Below, piece by piece: positions 29,282 through 37,253 of a stretch of DNA of 64,000 bases. The position numbers and the translations under genes are program-made. The notes beneath the pieces are model-generated. The model saw nothing but the letters and a program-made list of their open reading frames with translations, searched no databases and had not been told where the DNA came from. The DNA is from Actinoplanes sp. L3-i22 (GTDB taxonomy: Bacteria; Actinomycetota; Actinomycetes; Mycobacteriales; Micromonosporaceae), in contig NZ_AP024745.1 in assembly GCF_019704555.1 (NCBI RefSeq), positions 5,526,501-5,590,500 of the forward strand, read 5' to 3'. The stretch's first letter is position 1, and every line of letters starts with the position of its first letter.

Positions 29282-31686
29282 TTGACGGTGTACCGGAGCA
29301 CGTCGCTGCGCAGCACGTCGCCGGACACTTTCACCACCTTGACGGTGTGCCGGGTGTTCGTCAGCCCGGCGACCCGGACCACGGTCTGCTGGGTGGCGCG
29401 CACCGCCGCATGGGTGTCGACCCGCCGGGCGAGCTTGCCGTCGACGTAGACGTCGGCCAGCCCCTGGTCAGGGCCGGTCGCGGTGATCCAGTCGACCCCG
29501 GTGCCGGTGAACGTGTACGACACCGAGTCCCCGTTCCGGGTGGTCGCGTGCACGTCGTCGAGGGTGTCCCCGCGGAACCCGAAGTCCAGCCGGGTCGTGC
29601 CGAGCGGGAGGCCGGCCAGGTACGCCGAGCGCAGCGTCACCGTCGACCCGGACAGCGTGTAGTCGGTGCCCGGTGTCAACCCGGTGATGCCGGTGAGCTC
29701 GCTGCCCGCCCGCAGCAGCTTGACCTGCACGTCGGCCGGCGCCTTCCGGTCGAACGAGGCGGCCGGCGGGTCGAGCAGGCTCGGCTGCAGCACGTCGATC
29801 CGGTCGACCAGCAGGTACGACCCGGACTTCTTGACCGCCATCAGCGTGTGGCTGCCGTCGGTCAGGTTGTCCGCGGTGAACACGGTCTGCTGCGACAGCC
29901 GGGGCTGACCCGGTTCGCGGCCGGTGTTGACGGTCTTGACCAGCTGGCCGTCCAGGTAGATGTCGACGTTGCCCTGCGAGGTGTCCATCTCGGTCACGTA
30001 CGAGACGCCGGTGCCGGTGAACGCGTACTGGAACGAGTCGCCGTCGCGCTCGGTGTAGTGCACGCCGTCGCCGAAGTCGCCGAGGCCCCGGCCGGTGCTC
30101 TGCGACCAGGTGCCGGCGTAGGCGATGCCCGGGTCGGTGTCGTCGTGGGTGATCGTGCGGACCGGGCCGGAGCTCGACGCCGGGGCCGGGCTGCCGGTGT
30201 CGGTGACGGTCAGCGCGAGCGGCTGCGTGGTGGCGGCGACCTCGGCGCCACCGTTGCGGGTCCACTCGCCGGTGTAGCCGACGCGCAGCGCGTCGTCGTT
30301 GACGGCGACCGTGGCGCCGGGCTGCGGCGTCACCTTCAGCAGGCGTACGCCGTGGATCGGCACCGTCGCGGCGGTGTACTTCCCGGTGAACCGGCCCAGG
30401 TCCGTTCGGGCCCACAGGTCGCGGACGGTGGCCGAGCCGGTCAGGCCGAGGTCCGCGAAGTTCGCGGTGACGTCCCGGTCGGTGCGACCGAGATTGAACA
30501 GGGCGACGGTGTACGAGCCGTCGTCGTTCAGCGCGTACCAGACCTGCTGCTGAGTGGCCGTCGACACCGGGCGGGCCGGCACCCCGGCCTGGTTGACCGC
30601 GATCACCTCCGGATTGGTGAGCAGGCTCAGGCCGTACGCGTCAAGGTTTGTCAGGTCGTTGCCGGTGTACATCGGCGCCGCCGAGACGGCCCACAGGGTC
30701 GTCGCGGCCTGCCGCTCGTCGCGGGTCATGCCGTCCATGCCGCCGTTGCCGACGTCGAGCGAGTCGAGGTCGTTCCACCCGCCGTCGCCGCCGTTGCGCC
30801 ACCAGGTGGCCAGGCCGGGGAAGAGCCGGGCGACGTTCTGCCACTGGGTGAGCGCGTCGTTCGCGCAGTAGCACTCGACGTCCCAGTCGATGCGCCAGCC
30901 GTTGGCCTTGGACCGCCAGTAGTCGGCGTACTTCGGGTCGAGCGCCCAGGACAGCTCGAACCAGATCCGGTGCTTCTTGAGCGCGGCCGACCAGGCGGCC
31001 ACGTCGTCGCGAGCGTCGAGCGAGAGGTCGCTGATCCCGGAGCCGGGCGTGACGCTGTCGAACTTGACGAAGTTGACGCCCCAGGCGGCGAACCGGTCGA
31101 CGATCGAGTCGATGTACTTCTGCGAGCACGGGTTCGTGAAGTCGATCCGGTAGCCGATCTTCCAGTAGTCGGCCTGCTGGGTCGGCTGCTTGACGATGTC
31201 GTGGGTGGTGCAGCCGGGCGCGCCGGCGATCGGCAGGCTCGCCTCGTAGACCGCGGGGGAGACGCCCGGGATCATGTAGAGCCCGAACTTCTGGCCGTTC
31301 GCGTGCACGTGGTCGATGACCTTCTGCAGCCCCTGCGGGTACAGGGTGGCGCTGGGCTGGGGCCGGCCGTTGGCGTCCACGCCGTCGTTCCAGCCGGCGT
31401 CCACGTTGAGGTGGTCGTAGCCGTACTTCTGCAGCTTCTTGTGCATCGCGTCGGACTGCTTGATCAGCTGGTCGGCGGTGATCCACTTACCGTTGCCGGA
31501 GTAGACCTGCATGGAGTAGCTGCTCCAGCCCAGGTACGGCTTGGCCGCCCACGGGTCGGCGGTCGCCGCCGAGATCACCGAGGTGGCCGGAGCGGCCGGA
31601 GCGGCCGGCGTCGGCGGCGGGCTGGGCTTGGGGAGCGGGTCCAGCAGCAGCGCGACGCCGAGGACAGCGGCGGACGGAAGCCTCAC
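29278..31686 (-). CDS. Large secreted GH27 enzyme with X2-like and repeated beta-sandwich modules
   Basis: 802 residues. A signal peptide (VRLPSAAVLGVALLLDPL) is followed by a Pro/Ala linker. The GH27 barrel (about 45-400) begins KPYLGWSSYSMQVYSG and has NVDAGWND, the nucleophile Asp in NFVKFDSV, and NGGDGGWNDLDSLDVG. After the barrel come a beta-sandwich, two related jelly-roll modules with FTGTGVSYVTE / FTGTGVDWITA and VDIYLDGQL / ADVYVDGKL, and an X2-type module between them (DVQVKLLRAGSELTGI). Substrate is an alpha-galactosidic or beta-arabinopyranosidic linkage in a polysaccharide. The GTG at 31686 has AGGAGG upstream. It diverges from an ABC importer across a shared operator region. Confidence 0.83.
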   Translation of the reverse strand: MRLPSAAVLGVALLLDPLPKPSPPPTPAAPAAPATSVISAATADPWAAKPYLGWSSYSMQVYSGNGKWITADQLIKQSDAMHKKLQKYGYDHLNVDAGWNDGVDANGRPQPSATLYPQGLQKVIDHVHANGQKFGLYMIPGVSPAVYEASLPIAGAPGCTTHDIVKQPTQQADYWKIGYRIDFTNPCSQKYIDSIVDRFAAWGVNFVKFDSVTPGSGISDLSLDARDDVAAWSAALKKHRIWFELSWALDPKYADYWRSKANGWRIDWDVECYCANDALTQWQNVARLFPGLATWWRNGGDGGWNDLDSLDVGNGGMDGMTRDERQAATTLWAVSAAPMYTGNDLTNLDAYGLSLLTNPEVIAVNQAGVPARPVSTATQQQVWYALNDDGSYTVALFNLGRTDRDVTANFADLGLTGSATVRDLWARTDLGRFTGKYTAATVPIHGVRLLKVTPQPGATVAVNDDALRVGYTGEWTRNGGAEVAATTQPLALTVTDTGSPAPASSSGPVRTITHDDTDPGIAYAGTWSQSTGRGLGDFGDGVHYTERDGDSFQYAFTGTGVSYVTEMDTSQGNVDIYLDGQLVKTVNTGREPGQPRLSQQTVFTADNLTDGSHTLMAVKKSGSYLLVDRIDVLQPSLLDPPAASFDRKAPADVQVKLLRAGSELTGITGLTPGTDYTLSGSTVTLRSAYLAGLPLGTTRLDFGFRGDTLDDVHATTRNGDSVSYTFTGTGVDWITATGPDQGLADVYVDGKLARRVDTHAAVRATQQTVVRVAGLTNTRHTVKVVKVSGDVLRSDVLRYTVK

Positions 31687-31739
31687 AGAAAACCTCCTGA
31701 AGCCCACGAATGTGCTGGTGGAGAGCACAGGGTGCGCTG

Positions 31740-31819
31740 AGCCTAGGACCGCCGACTCACGGAAATCAATACTTGACGAAGGAAATTATTGAGCTTAGGT
31801 TTCGGCCATGTTTCCCGAG
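31740..31819. promoter_or_regulatory. Bidirectional promoter and 37-bp operator shared with the ROK locus
   Basis: Bases 31762-31798 are identical to 49545-49581, and further similarity runs to 31819. In plus orientation, TTGACG (31773-31778), 17 bases, TAGGTT (31796-31801) drive the importer. In minus orientation, TTGATT (31769-31764), 18 bases, TAGGCT (31745-31740) drive GH27. The inverted repeat TCAATA-N15-TATTGA overlaps both -35 boxes. The only other copy lies at the ROK gene, so the ROK repressor is the likely ligand. Confidence 0.75.
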
Positions 31820-31843
31820 AACGGGTGGAAACAGGAGGCCTGA
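31808..31843 (+). CDS. Eleven-residue leader ORF coupled to the importer operon
   Basis: ATG at 31808 sits seven bases after the -10 box, so its mRNA would be leaderless or nearly so. It encodes MFPENGWKQEA, and its TGA overlaps the ATG of the permease (TGATG). The first four codons (MFPE) and surrounding DNA are homologous to the start of the ROK repressor at 49591, where the ATG occupies the same position. It may be a fossil of a duplicated ROK promoter-plus-start, now serving as a coupled leader peptide. Confidence 0.45.
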   Translation: MFPENGWKQEA

Positions 31844-32823
31844 TGTCGACCACCATGCAGCATCCGATATCGCCGCCGGCCGTGCGCGAGCCACCGGTGG
31901 CCCGGCGTGGCCGCTGGTCCCGCGCGCAGCAGGCCTGGCGCCAGCACTGGCAGCTCTACCTGTTGGTGATCGTCCCGATCGCGTACTTCGTGATCTTCAA
32001 ATACGTCCCGATGACCTTCAACGTCATCGCGTTCAAGGACTACAGCCCGGTCCGCGGGCCGTGGGGCAGCGACTGGGTCGGGCTGCGCAACTTCCAGCTG
32101 CTGTTCGGCAACCCGGTCTTCGCCGAGCTGCTGAAGAACACCGTCATCCTGGCGTTCTACCTGGTCCTGGCGAGTTTCCCGATCCCGATCCTGCTGGCGC
32201 TGGCGCTCAACGAGATCCGCGTCGGGTGGTTCAAGCGCACCGTGCAGATGGTCACCTACGCGCCGTACTTCATCTCCACCGTGGTCGTGGTGTCGATGAC
32301 GATCCTGGTGCTGTCGCCGCGGGCCGGGATCGTCAACGAGGGACTCGGGTTCTTCGGCGCCGACCCGGTCAACTTCCTCGGCGAGCCGGGCTGGTTCCGG
32401 CACATCTACGTGTGGACCGACGTCTGGCAGACGGCCGGCTACTCGGCGGTCATCTACATGGCGGCGCTGGCCGGGATCGACCCGGCGCTGCACGAGTCGG
32501 CGCGGATCGACGGGGCGAGCCGGTTGCAGCGGATCCGGCACATCGACCTGCCGGGCATCATGCCGACCGCGGTGATCATCCTGATCCTGGGCGTCGGCAA
32601 CACGATGGCGATCGGGTTCGAGAAGACCTACCTGCTGCAGAACGACCTGAACCTCGGGGTCTCCGAGATCATCCCGACGTACGTCTACAAGACCGGCCTG
32701 CTCAACGCCGACTTCAGCATGGCCACCGCGGTCGGCCTGTTCAACTCGGTGGTCAACCTCGTGCTGCTGCTGGCGGTCAACGCCGTCGCCAAGCGGGTCA
32801 CCGGGAACGGACTGTGGCGATGA
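31843..32823 (+). CDS. Oligosaccharide ABC transporter permease, LplB/YteP-type
   Basis: 326 residues with a basic N-terminus and six membrane segments, first LYLLVIVPIAYFVIFKYVP. The EAA loop reads ESARIDGASRLQRIRHIDLP (about 217-236). The MTFNVIAFKDYSP stretch after the first helix is typical of LplB/YtcQ-cluster permeases that import plant cell-wall oligosaccharides. AGGAGG lies seven bases before the ATG, inside the leader ORF. The next permease overlaps it by 4 bp (ATGA). No ATPase is encoded here. Confidence 0.9.
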   Translation: MSTTMQHPISPPAVREPPVARRGRWSRAQQAWRQHWQLYLLVIVPIAYFVIFKYVPMTFNVIAFKDYSPVRGPWGSDWVGLRNFQLLFGNPVFAELLKNTVILAFYLVLASFPIPILLALALNEIRVGWFKRTVQMVTYAPYFISTVVVVSMTILVLSPRAGIVNEGLGFFGADPVNFLGEPGWFRHIYVWTDVWQTAGYSAVIYMAALAGIDPALHESARIDGASRLQRIRHIDLPGIMPTAVIILILGVGNTMAIGFEKTYLLQNDLNLGVSEIIPTYVYKTGLLNADFSMATAVGLFNSVVNLVLLLAVNAVAKRVTGNGLWR

Positions 32824-33716
32824 GCGCGACGACCAAGGTCCGGGAATCGGCCGGCGACCGGCTGTTCATGATCGTCGTGACGCTGATGCTCGTGGTGGTG
32901 CTGCTGGTCGTGCTGGCGCCGATCGCCTTCATCGTCGCCAGTTCGCTCAGCAGCGCGGACGCGGTCAACGCGGGCCGGGTCAGCTTCTGGCCGGTGGACT
33001 TCTCGCTGCACGCGTACCACGTCGCGCTGAGCAACTCGCAGGTCCTGCGCGGCTACTACAACTCGCTGATCTACGCCGTGGCCGGCACCGCGATCAGCGT
33101 CACGCTGACCGTGGCCATCGCGTATCCGCTGTCCCGCAGGACGTTCTTCGGGCGCAACGTGATCATGACGCTGCTGATCTTCACGATGCTGTTCTCCGGC
33201 GGCCTGATCCCGACCTACATGGTGGTCCAGGACCTCGGGATGCTGAACACCCGCTGGGCGCTGCTGATCCCGAACGCGATCGGCGTCTGGCAGGTGATCA
33301 TCGCCCGGACGTACTTCGCCACCTCGATCCCGGAGGAGCTGCACGAGGCGGCGATGCTGGACGGCGCGAGCGAGCTGCGCACCCTGCGCTCGGTGGTGCT
33401 GCCGCTGGCCAAGCCGCTGCTGGCGGTCCTCGCGCTGATGTACGCGATCTTCCAGTGGAACGCGTACTTCGACGCCCTGGTCTATCTCAAGGACACCGAT
33501 CTGATGCCGCTGCAGATCGTGCTGCGCAACATGCTGCTCCTGAACTCGAACCGGGCCGGCGCCGCGGACCTGGCCCAGCAGATGCAGGCGCTGCAGCTGG
33601 CCAACGTCCTGCGCTACGCGCTGATCGTCGTCTCCAGCCTGCCGGTCCTGCTCCTCTACCCGTTCGTGGCCCGGCACTTCACCAAGGGCGTCCTGGTCGG
33701 CGCCGTCAAAGGTTGA
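32820..33716 (+). CDS. Oligosaccharide ABC transporter permease, LplC/YtcP-type
   Basis: 298 residues with six membrane segments. The first is FMIVVTLMLVVVLLVVLAPI. LLIFTMLFSGGLIPTYMVV is a segment conserved in LplC/YtcP permeases. The EAA loop reads HEAAMLDGASELRTLRSVVLP. It pairs with the preceding LplB-type permease, coupled through an ATGA overlap, and with the lipoprotein encoded 25 bases downstream. Confidence 0.9.
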   Translation: MSATTKVRESAGDRLFMIVVTLMLVVVLLVVLAPIAFIVASSLSSADAVNAGRVSFWPVDFSLHAYHVALSNSQVLRGYYNSLIYAVAGTAISVTLTVAIAYPLSRRTFFGRNVIMTLLIFTMLFSGGLIPTYMVVQDLGMLNTRWALLIPNAIGVWQVIIARTYFATSIPEELHEAAMLDGASELRTLRSVVLPLAKPLLAVLALMYAIFQWNAYFDALVYLKDTDLMPLQIVLRNMLLLNSNRAGAADLAQQMQALQLANVLRYALIVVSSLPVLLLYPFVARHFTKGVLVGAVKG

Positions 33717-33741
33717 TCAACTCTCACGAATGGAATAGCCC

Positions 33742-35394
33742 ATGAATCCCGGAAGGAAGATCGTCGCCGCCTCGGCCGTCGTCGCGCTGGCCGCGACCGG
33801 CTGCTCGTCCGGCGCCGAGGACAGCGCCCCGAAGGCCAAGATGGCCGGCGACAAGGTGATCATCTCGGTGATGTCGCCCGCCGACGCCGACACCAACCTG
33901 GACACCAACGCGGTCACCAAGGTGCTCAGCGACAAATTCAAGATCCAATTCCAGAGTACGACGATGGACGGCGGCCCGGCCAAGGAGAAGCGCCAGATCT
34001 CGCTGGCCAGCAACGACTACCCGGACCTGTTCCTGCTGATCCCGTGGGTCGACGGCTTCACCAAGGCCGAGGTGCAGAAGCTTGGCAAGCAGGGGGTGGC
34101 CGTCCCGCTCGACGACCTGATCAAGGAGAACGCGCCGAACATCCAGAAGGCGCTGGACGGCAACCCCACGCTCAAGGCGATGTCGGTCGCCCCGGACGGG
34201 CACATCTACGCGCTGCCGCAGTGGGCGGACTGCTTCCACTGCACCTACCCGGACAAGCTGTGGATGAACTCGGCCTGGCTGAAGAAGCTCGGCCTGCAGA
34301 TGCCGAAGACCCCGGAAGAGCTGCGTACGGTGCTGAAGGCGTTCAAGACGCGGGATCCGAACGGCAACGGCAAGGCCGACGAGATCCCGATGACGACCGA
34401 CGTCGGCGACAGCAGTCTGATCGCGTACCTGATGGGCGCCTTTGCCTTTGATCCTGTCGGTTCCAACAACGGCATCCGGTCGCTGTTGCAGCTCAACGGC
34501 GACAAGGTGGAGACCCCGGTGGACAAGCCCGCCTGGCGGGCCGGCCTGCAGTACATCAACTCGCTGTACAAGGACGGGCTGATCGACCCGGCATCGTTCA
34601 CGCAGAATGCCGAGGCGCTGCAAGCGATCGGCAACAACCCCAAGGCCGTCCAGATCGGCTCCGCGCCGGTGCTGTGGCCCGGCATCTTCGTGCAGCTCGG
34701 GTCCAAGGACGGCCGGGACAAGCAGTACGACCCGGCGCCGCCGCTGACCGGCCCGGACGGCACCAGCTTCACCGGCTACAACAACCCGACCTCGACCGGT
34801 TACACGTTCATGCTGACCAACAAGTCCAGCACCGAGGCCCGGGTCGCCGCGATCAAGATGCTCGACTACATCTACACCGACGAGGGCCAGCTCAACACGT
34901 GGGGCGGTGCCGAGAACGTCGGCTGGACCAAGCCCGCCGCCGGTGACCTCGCGCTCGACCCGGCCGTCACCCCGATGTACAAGCCCAAGCCCGGCGCGGA
35001 CGTCCCGAAGAACACCGGCTGGGGCTCGCTGGCCCAGTACAACAACACCCTGGCGTTCCGGAACGCGCAGGTCGTGCCGCAGGACATCTACGCCGAGAGC
35101 GGCCTGGAACGACGCCTGTACCAGGCGTCCAAGCTGTATGAGCCGCACGTCGACAAGGCCAAGGTCTACCCGGACGCGTCGATCTGGGGCGACCCGGCGG
35201 TGGCCGCCGAGCTGGCCACCCTGAAGACCAACCTGGACAGCTACGTCACCCAGGGTGAGCTGGCCTTCATCACCGGCTCGAAGAACATCGACACCGACTG
35301 GGACAGCTGGGTCGGCGGCCTGGACGGCGTCGGGATGAAGCGTTACCTCGACCTGAACCAGCAGGCGTACGACCGTTACAAGTCCGGCAAGTAA
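33742..35394 (+). CDS. Large oligosaccharide-binding lipoprotein, LplA-type
   Basis: A 550-residue lipoprotein (MNPGRKIVAASAVVALAATG, lipobox Cys21 in ATGC). At about 550 residues it is larger than ordinary CUT1 binding proteins and fits the LplA/YtcQ class that binds oligosaccharides. Recognisable stretches are NDYPDLFLLIPW, DPNGNGKADEIPM (calcium-loop-like), LYKDGLIDPASFTQN and AIKMLDYIYTDEGQLNTWGG. It is anchored to the outer face of the membrane and delivers sugar to the two upstream permeases. A GGAAGG stretch lies within the coding start; upstream ribosome binding is weak. Substrate is probably a galactose-containing oligosaccharide, given the GH27/GH36 partners. Confidence 0.88.
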   Translation: MNPGRKIVAASAVVALAATGCSSGAEDSAPKAKMAGDKVIISVMSPADADTNLDTNAVTKVLSDKFKIQFQSTTMDGGPAKEKRQISLASNDYPDLFLLIPWVDGFTKAEVQKLGKQGVAVPLDDLIKENAPNIQKALDGNPTLKAMSVAPDGHIYALPQWADCFHCTYPDKLWMNSAWLKKLGLQMPKTPEELRTVLKAFKTRDPNGNGKADEIPMTTDVGDSSLIAYLMGAFAFDPVGSNNGIRSLLQLNGDKVETPVDKPAWRAGLQYINSLYKDGLIDPASFTQNAEALQAIGNNPKAVQIGSAPVLWPGIFVQLGSKDGRDKQYDPAPPLTGPDGTSFTGYNNPTSTGYTFMLTNKSSTEARVAAIKMLDYIYTDEGQLNTWGGAENVGWTKPAAGDLALDPAVTPMYKPKPGADVPKNTGWGSLAQYNNTLAFRNAQVVPQDIYAESGLERRLYQASKLYEPHVDKAKVYPDASIWGDPAVAAELATLKTNLDSYVTQGELAFITGSKNIDTDWDSWVGGLDGVGMKRYLDLNQQAYDRYKSGK

Positions 35395-35400
35395 CTCGCT

Positions 35401-35973
35401 TCACCCGGCCGGCCTGGACTCCAGGCCGGCCAGCACCAGCGTGATGACGCCGTCCGCGGCGGCCCGGCTGCCCGGCTGGTCGTAGGCGGCGCAGATGCCG
35501 TGCAGAGCCATCATCACCGAGCCGACCCCGACGTCGTCGCGGACCGTGCCGTCCGCGACCGCGTCGGCCAGCAGGCCGGCGATCGCCTCGGTCAGCGCCT
35601 GCCCGCCCTCGGCCAGCGCGCCGGCGTGCGTCGTCGCCAGCGTGGCCAGCGTGCGGGCCAGGCCCTGGTGCTCGTCGAGATAGCTGACGAACCCGCGCAG
35701 GAAGGCCCCCAGCGCCGCACTCGCCGGCCGGGTGGCCCGCAGGTCGCTCGCCCGGGCGCAGAGCGCGACCACCTCCTCCCGGTAGACCGCCTCGGCCAGC
35801 GCCTCCCGGGTGGGAAAGTGCCGGTAGAGCGTGCCGACACCGACCCCGGCCAGCTGGGCGAAGTCGTCGAAGCGCAGATCGAAGCCGCCCGTGGCGAAGA
35901 CCTCCCGGGCCTTGGCGACCAGGGCGTCGCGGTTGCGCTGGGCGTCGGCGCGCAGCGGCTTGGCAGTGGTCAC
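35401..35973 (-). CDS. TetR-family regulator
   Basis: 190 residues. The N-terminal DNA-binding domain has FDDFAQLAGVGVGTLYRHFPTREAL (about 28-52 counted from the GTG), the canonical TetR helix-turn-helix. The C-terminal half is a helical ligand-binding domain of the type often paired with oxidoreductases. The GTG at 35973 is chosen because GGAGG lies six bases upstream; frames extending to 36012 run into the operator region. It is divergent from the ketopantoate-reductase-like gene, with the palindrome TGGAG-N5-CTCCA between them. Confidence 0.85.
   Translation of the reverse strand: MTTAKPLRADAQRNRDALVAKAREVFATGGFDLRFDDFAQLAGVGVGTLYRHFPTREALAEAVYREEVVALCARASDLRATRPASAALGAFLRGFVSYLDEHQGLARTLATLATTHAGALAEGGQALTEAIAGLLADAVADGTVRDDVGVGSVMMALHGICAAYDQPGSRAAADGVITLVLAGLESRPAG
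35407..35431 (+). terminator. Hairpin at the end of the LplBCA-type operon
   Basis: GGCCGGCCTGG-ACT-CCAGGCCGGCC is a perfect 11-bp stem 13 bases after the lipoprotein stop. It lies inside the 3' end of the convergent TetR gene. Confidence 0.6.
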
Positions 35974-36017
35974 GCGGAGCCTCCCCGGTTGACAAACGGA
36001 AACAATCTCCATATTTT

Positions 36018-36046
36018 TTGAGAAGTGGAGATCGCCTCCAATTATA
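36018..36046 (+). promoter_or_regulatory. Promoter with TetR-type palindrome
   Basis: TTGAGA (36018-36023), 17 bases and ATTATA (36041-36046) form a promoter for the oxidoreductase gene. Its spacer contains the inverted repeat TGGAGATCGCCTCCA (36026-36040). A further TCTCCA half-site lies at 36006-36011. The divergent TetR protein is the likely binder. Confidence 0.55.
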
Positions 36047-36062
36047 GGCCATGGGGAGCAGC

Positions 36063-37013
36063 ATGAAGATCCTGATGTTCGGCCGGGGCGTGATCGCCAC
36101 GATGTACGGGTGGGCCCTGGAGCGCGCCGGCCACGAGATCGAGTTCTACGTCCGGCCGGGGCGTGCCGAGCAGTACGGGCCGGCGATCGACCTCGACGTG
36201 CTCGACTCCCGGGAGCGGCTGCGGGGCCGGAACGTCACCGAGCGGTGGCCGGTGCGCTACCGCGAGACCCTGGACGCCGACCACGACTTCGACCTGATCG
36301 TGGTGAGCGTGCAGCACTACCACTTTCCCGAGGTGGTGGAGTTCCTGGCCCCACGCGTCGGCCGGGCCACCGTGCTGGTCTTCAACAACCTCTGGACCGA
36401 GCCGCGCGAGGCGGTCAGCGCCCTGCCCGCCGACCAGGTGGCCTGGGGTTTCCCCGGCGCAGGCGGGGGCTTCGACGACGCCGGGGTGCTGCACGGGTCG
36501 CTGCTGCCGATGGTCTTCTTCGGCACGCTCGGCGGGGCGCCGACCGCGCGGGAACAGGCCGTGCGGCAGGTGTTCCGCGGGGCCGGGTTCAAGTTCCGGG
36601 AGAACGACGACTTCCGGGGCTGGCTGTGGCTGCACTTCATCCAGAATGCGGGCATGCACACGCGCAGCCTGAAGCTGGGCTCGCTGGCCAAGGTGGCCGG
36701 GTCGCCGGCCGAGGCCCGCGAGGTGGTGCTGGCCATCCGCGAGCTGCTCCCGCTCGTCGCGGCCCGCGGCGTCGACCTGCGGCGGCACCGGGGCGACGTG
36801 CTGGCGGTGCAAGCGCCGGCGTGGCTGACCGGGCCCGCGATGGCCTGGCTGCTCGGCCACTTCGAGCCGGTGCGCCGGGTGCTGGAGGCGCACGCCAACC
36901 CCGAGGAGCTCCGGTCGGTCGGCCGCGACACCCTGGCCGAGGCGCGCCGCCTCGGCGTCGCGGTCCCGCGCCTGGCGGCGGCCGAGCCCCTGTTCGCCGA
37001 CCCGGGTCGATAA
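36063..37013 (+). CDS. Ketopantoate reductase-like NAD(P)-dependent oxidoreductase (ApbA/PanE family)
   Basis: 316 residues. MKILMFGRGVIATMYGWAL (1-19) is the glycine-containing Rossmann motif GxGxxxxxxG in a degenerate form (GRGVIATMYG). Then come DFDLIVVSVQHYHFPEVV and a C-terminal helical domain as in ApbA/PanE. The catalytic Lys usually found near the domain border is not obvious, so it may reduce another 2-ketoacid or act differently. The ATG at 36063 has GGGGAG upstream; an in-frame ATG at 36051 lacks a ribosome-binding site. Its last about 93 bases occur twice more downstream as fragments. Confidence 0.75.
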   Translation: MKILMFGRGVIATMYGWALERAGHEIEFYVRPGRAEQYGPAIDLDVLDSRERLRGRNVTERWPVRYRETLDADHDFDLIVVSVQHYHFPEVVEFLAPRVGRATVLVFNNLWTEPREAVSALPADQVAWGFPGAGGGFDDAGVLHGSLLPMVFFGTLGGAPTAREQAVRQVFRGAGFKFRENDDFRGWLWLHFIQNAGMHTRSLKLGSLAKVAGSPAEAREVVLAIRELLPLVAARGVDLRRHRGDVLAVQAPAWLTGPAMAWLLGHFEPVRRVLEAHANPEELRSVGRDTLAEARRLGVAVPRLAAAEPLFADPGR

Positions 37014-37023
37014 GGACGGGCCG

Positions 37024-37236
37024 ATGCCAGGAGATGCGGCGCGCGGTGGGCTGCGCGTTCGGCAGCTCGAAGGCGGCGCCCGGCCGGCAAAGGCGTTCAC
37101 CAGCCGTGAGGACGTCCGGCCGGGCATGATCAGGCACGGCGACCAGGTGTGGCGGGCGTTCACGGCGCACGGGTTCACCTGGGGCGGGGACTGGACGTCA
37201 CTCAAGGACCACCAACATTTCGAGACTCCCGTCTGA
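37024..37236 (+). pseudogene. C-terminal remnant of an M15 (VanY/D-Ala-D-Ala carboxypeptidase-type) metallopeptidase
   Basis: The 70-codon frame ends DQVWRAFTAHGFTWGGDW and then SLKDHQHFE, the C-terminal zinc/substrate region (WGGDW...KD.QHFE) of M15_4 peptidases. The upstream domain with the first His and Asp ligands is missing, and nothing similar lies before it. It is therefore a truncated relic, unlikely to be active. Confidence 0.6.
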
Positions 37237-37253
37237 CAGCGGAAGGTGTCACC

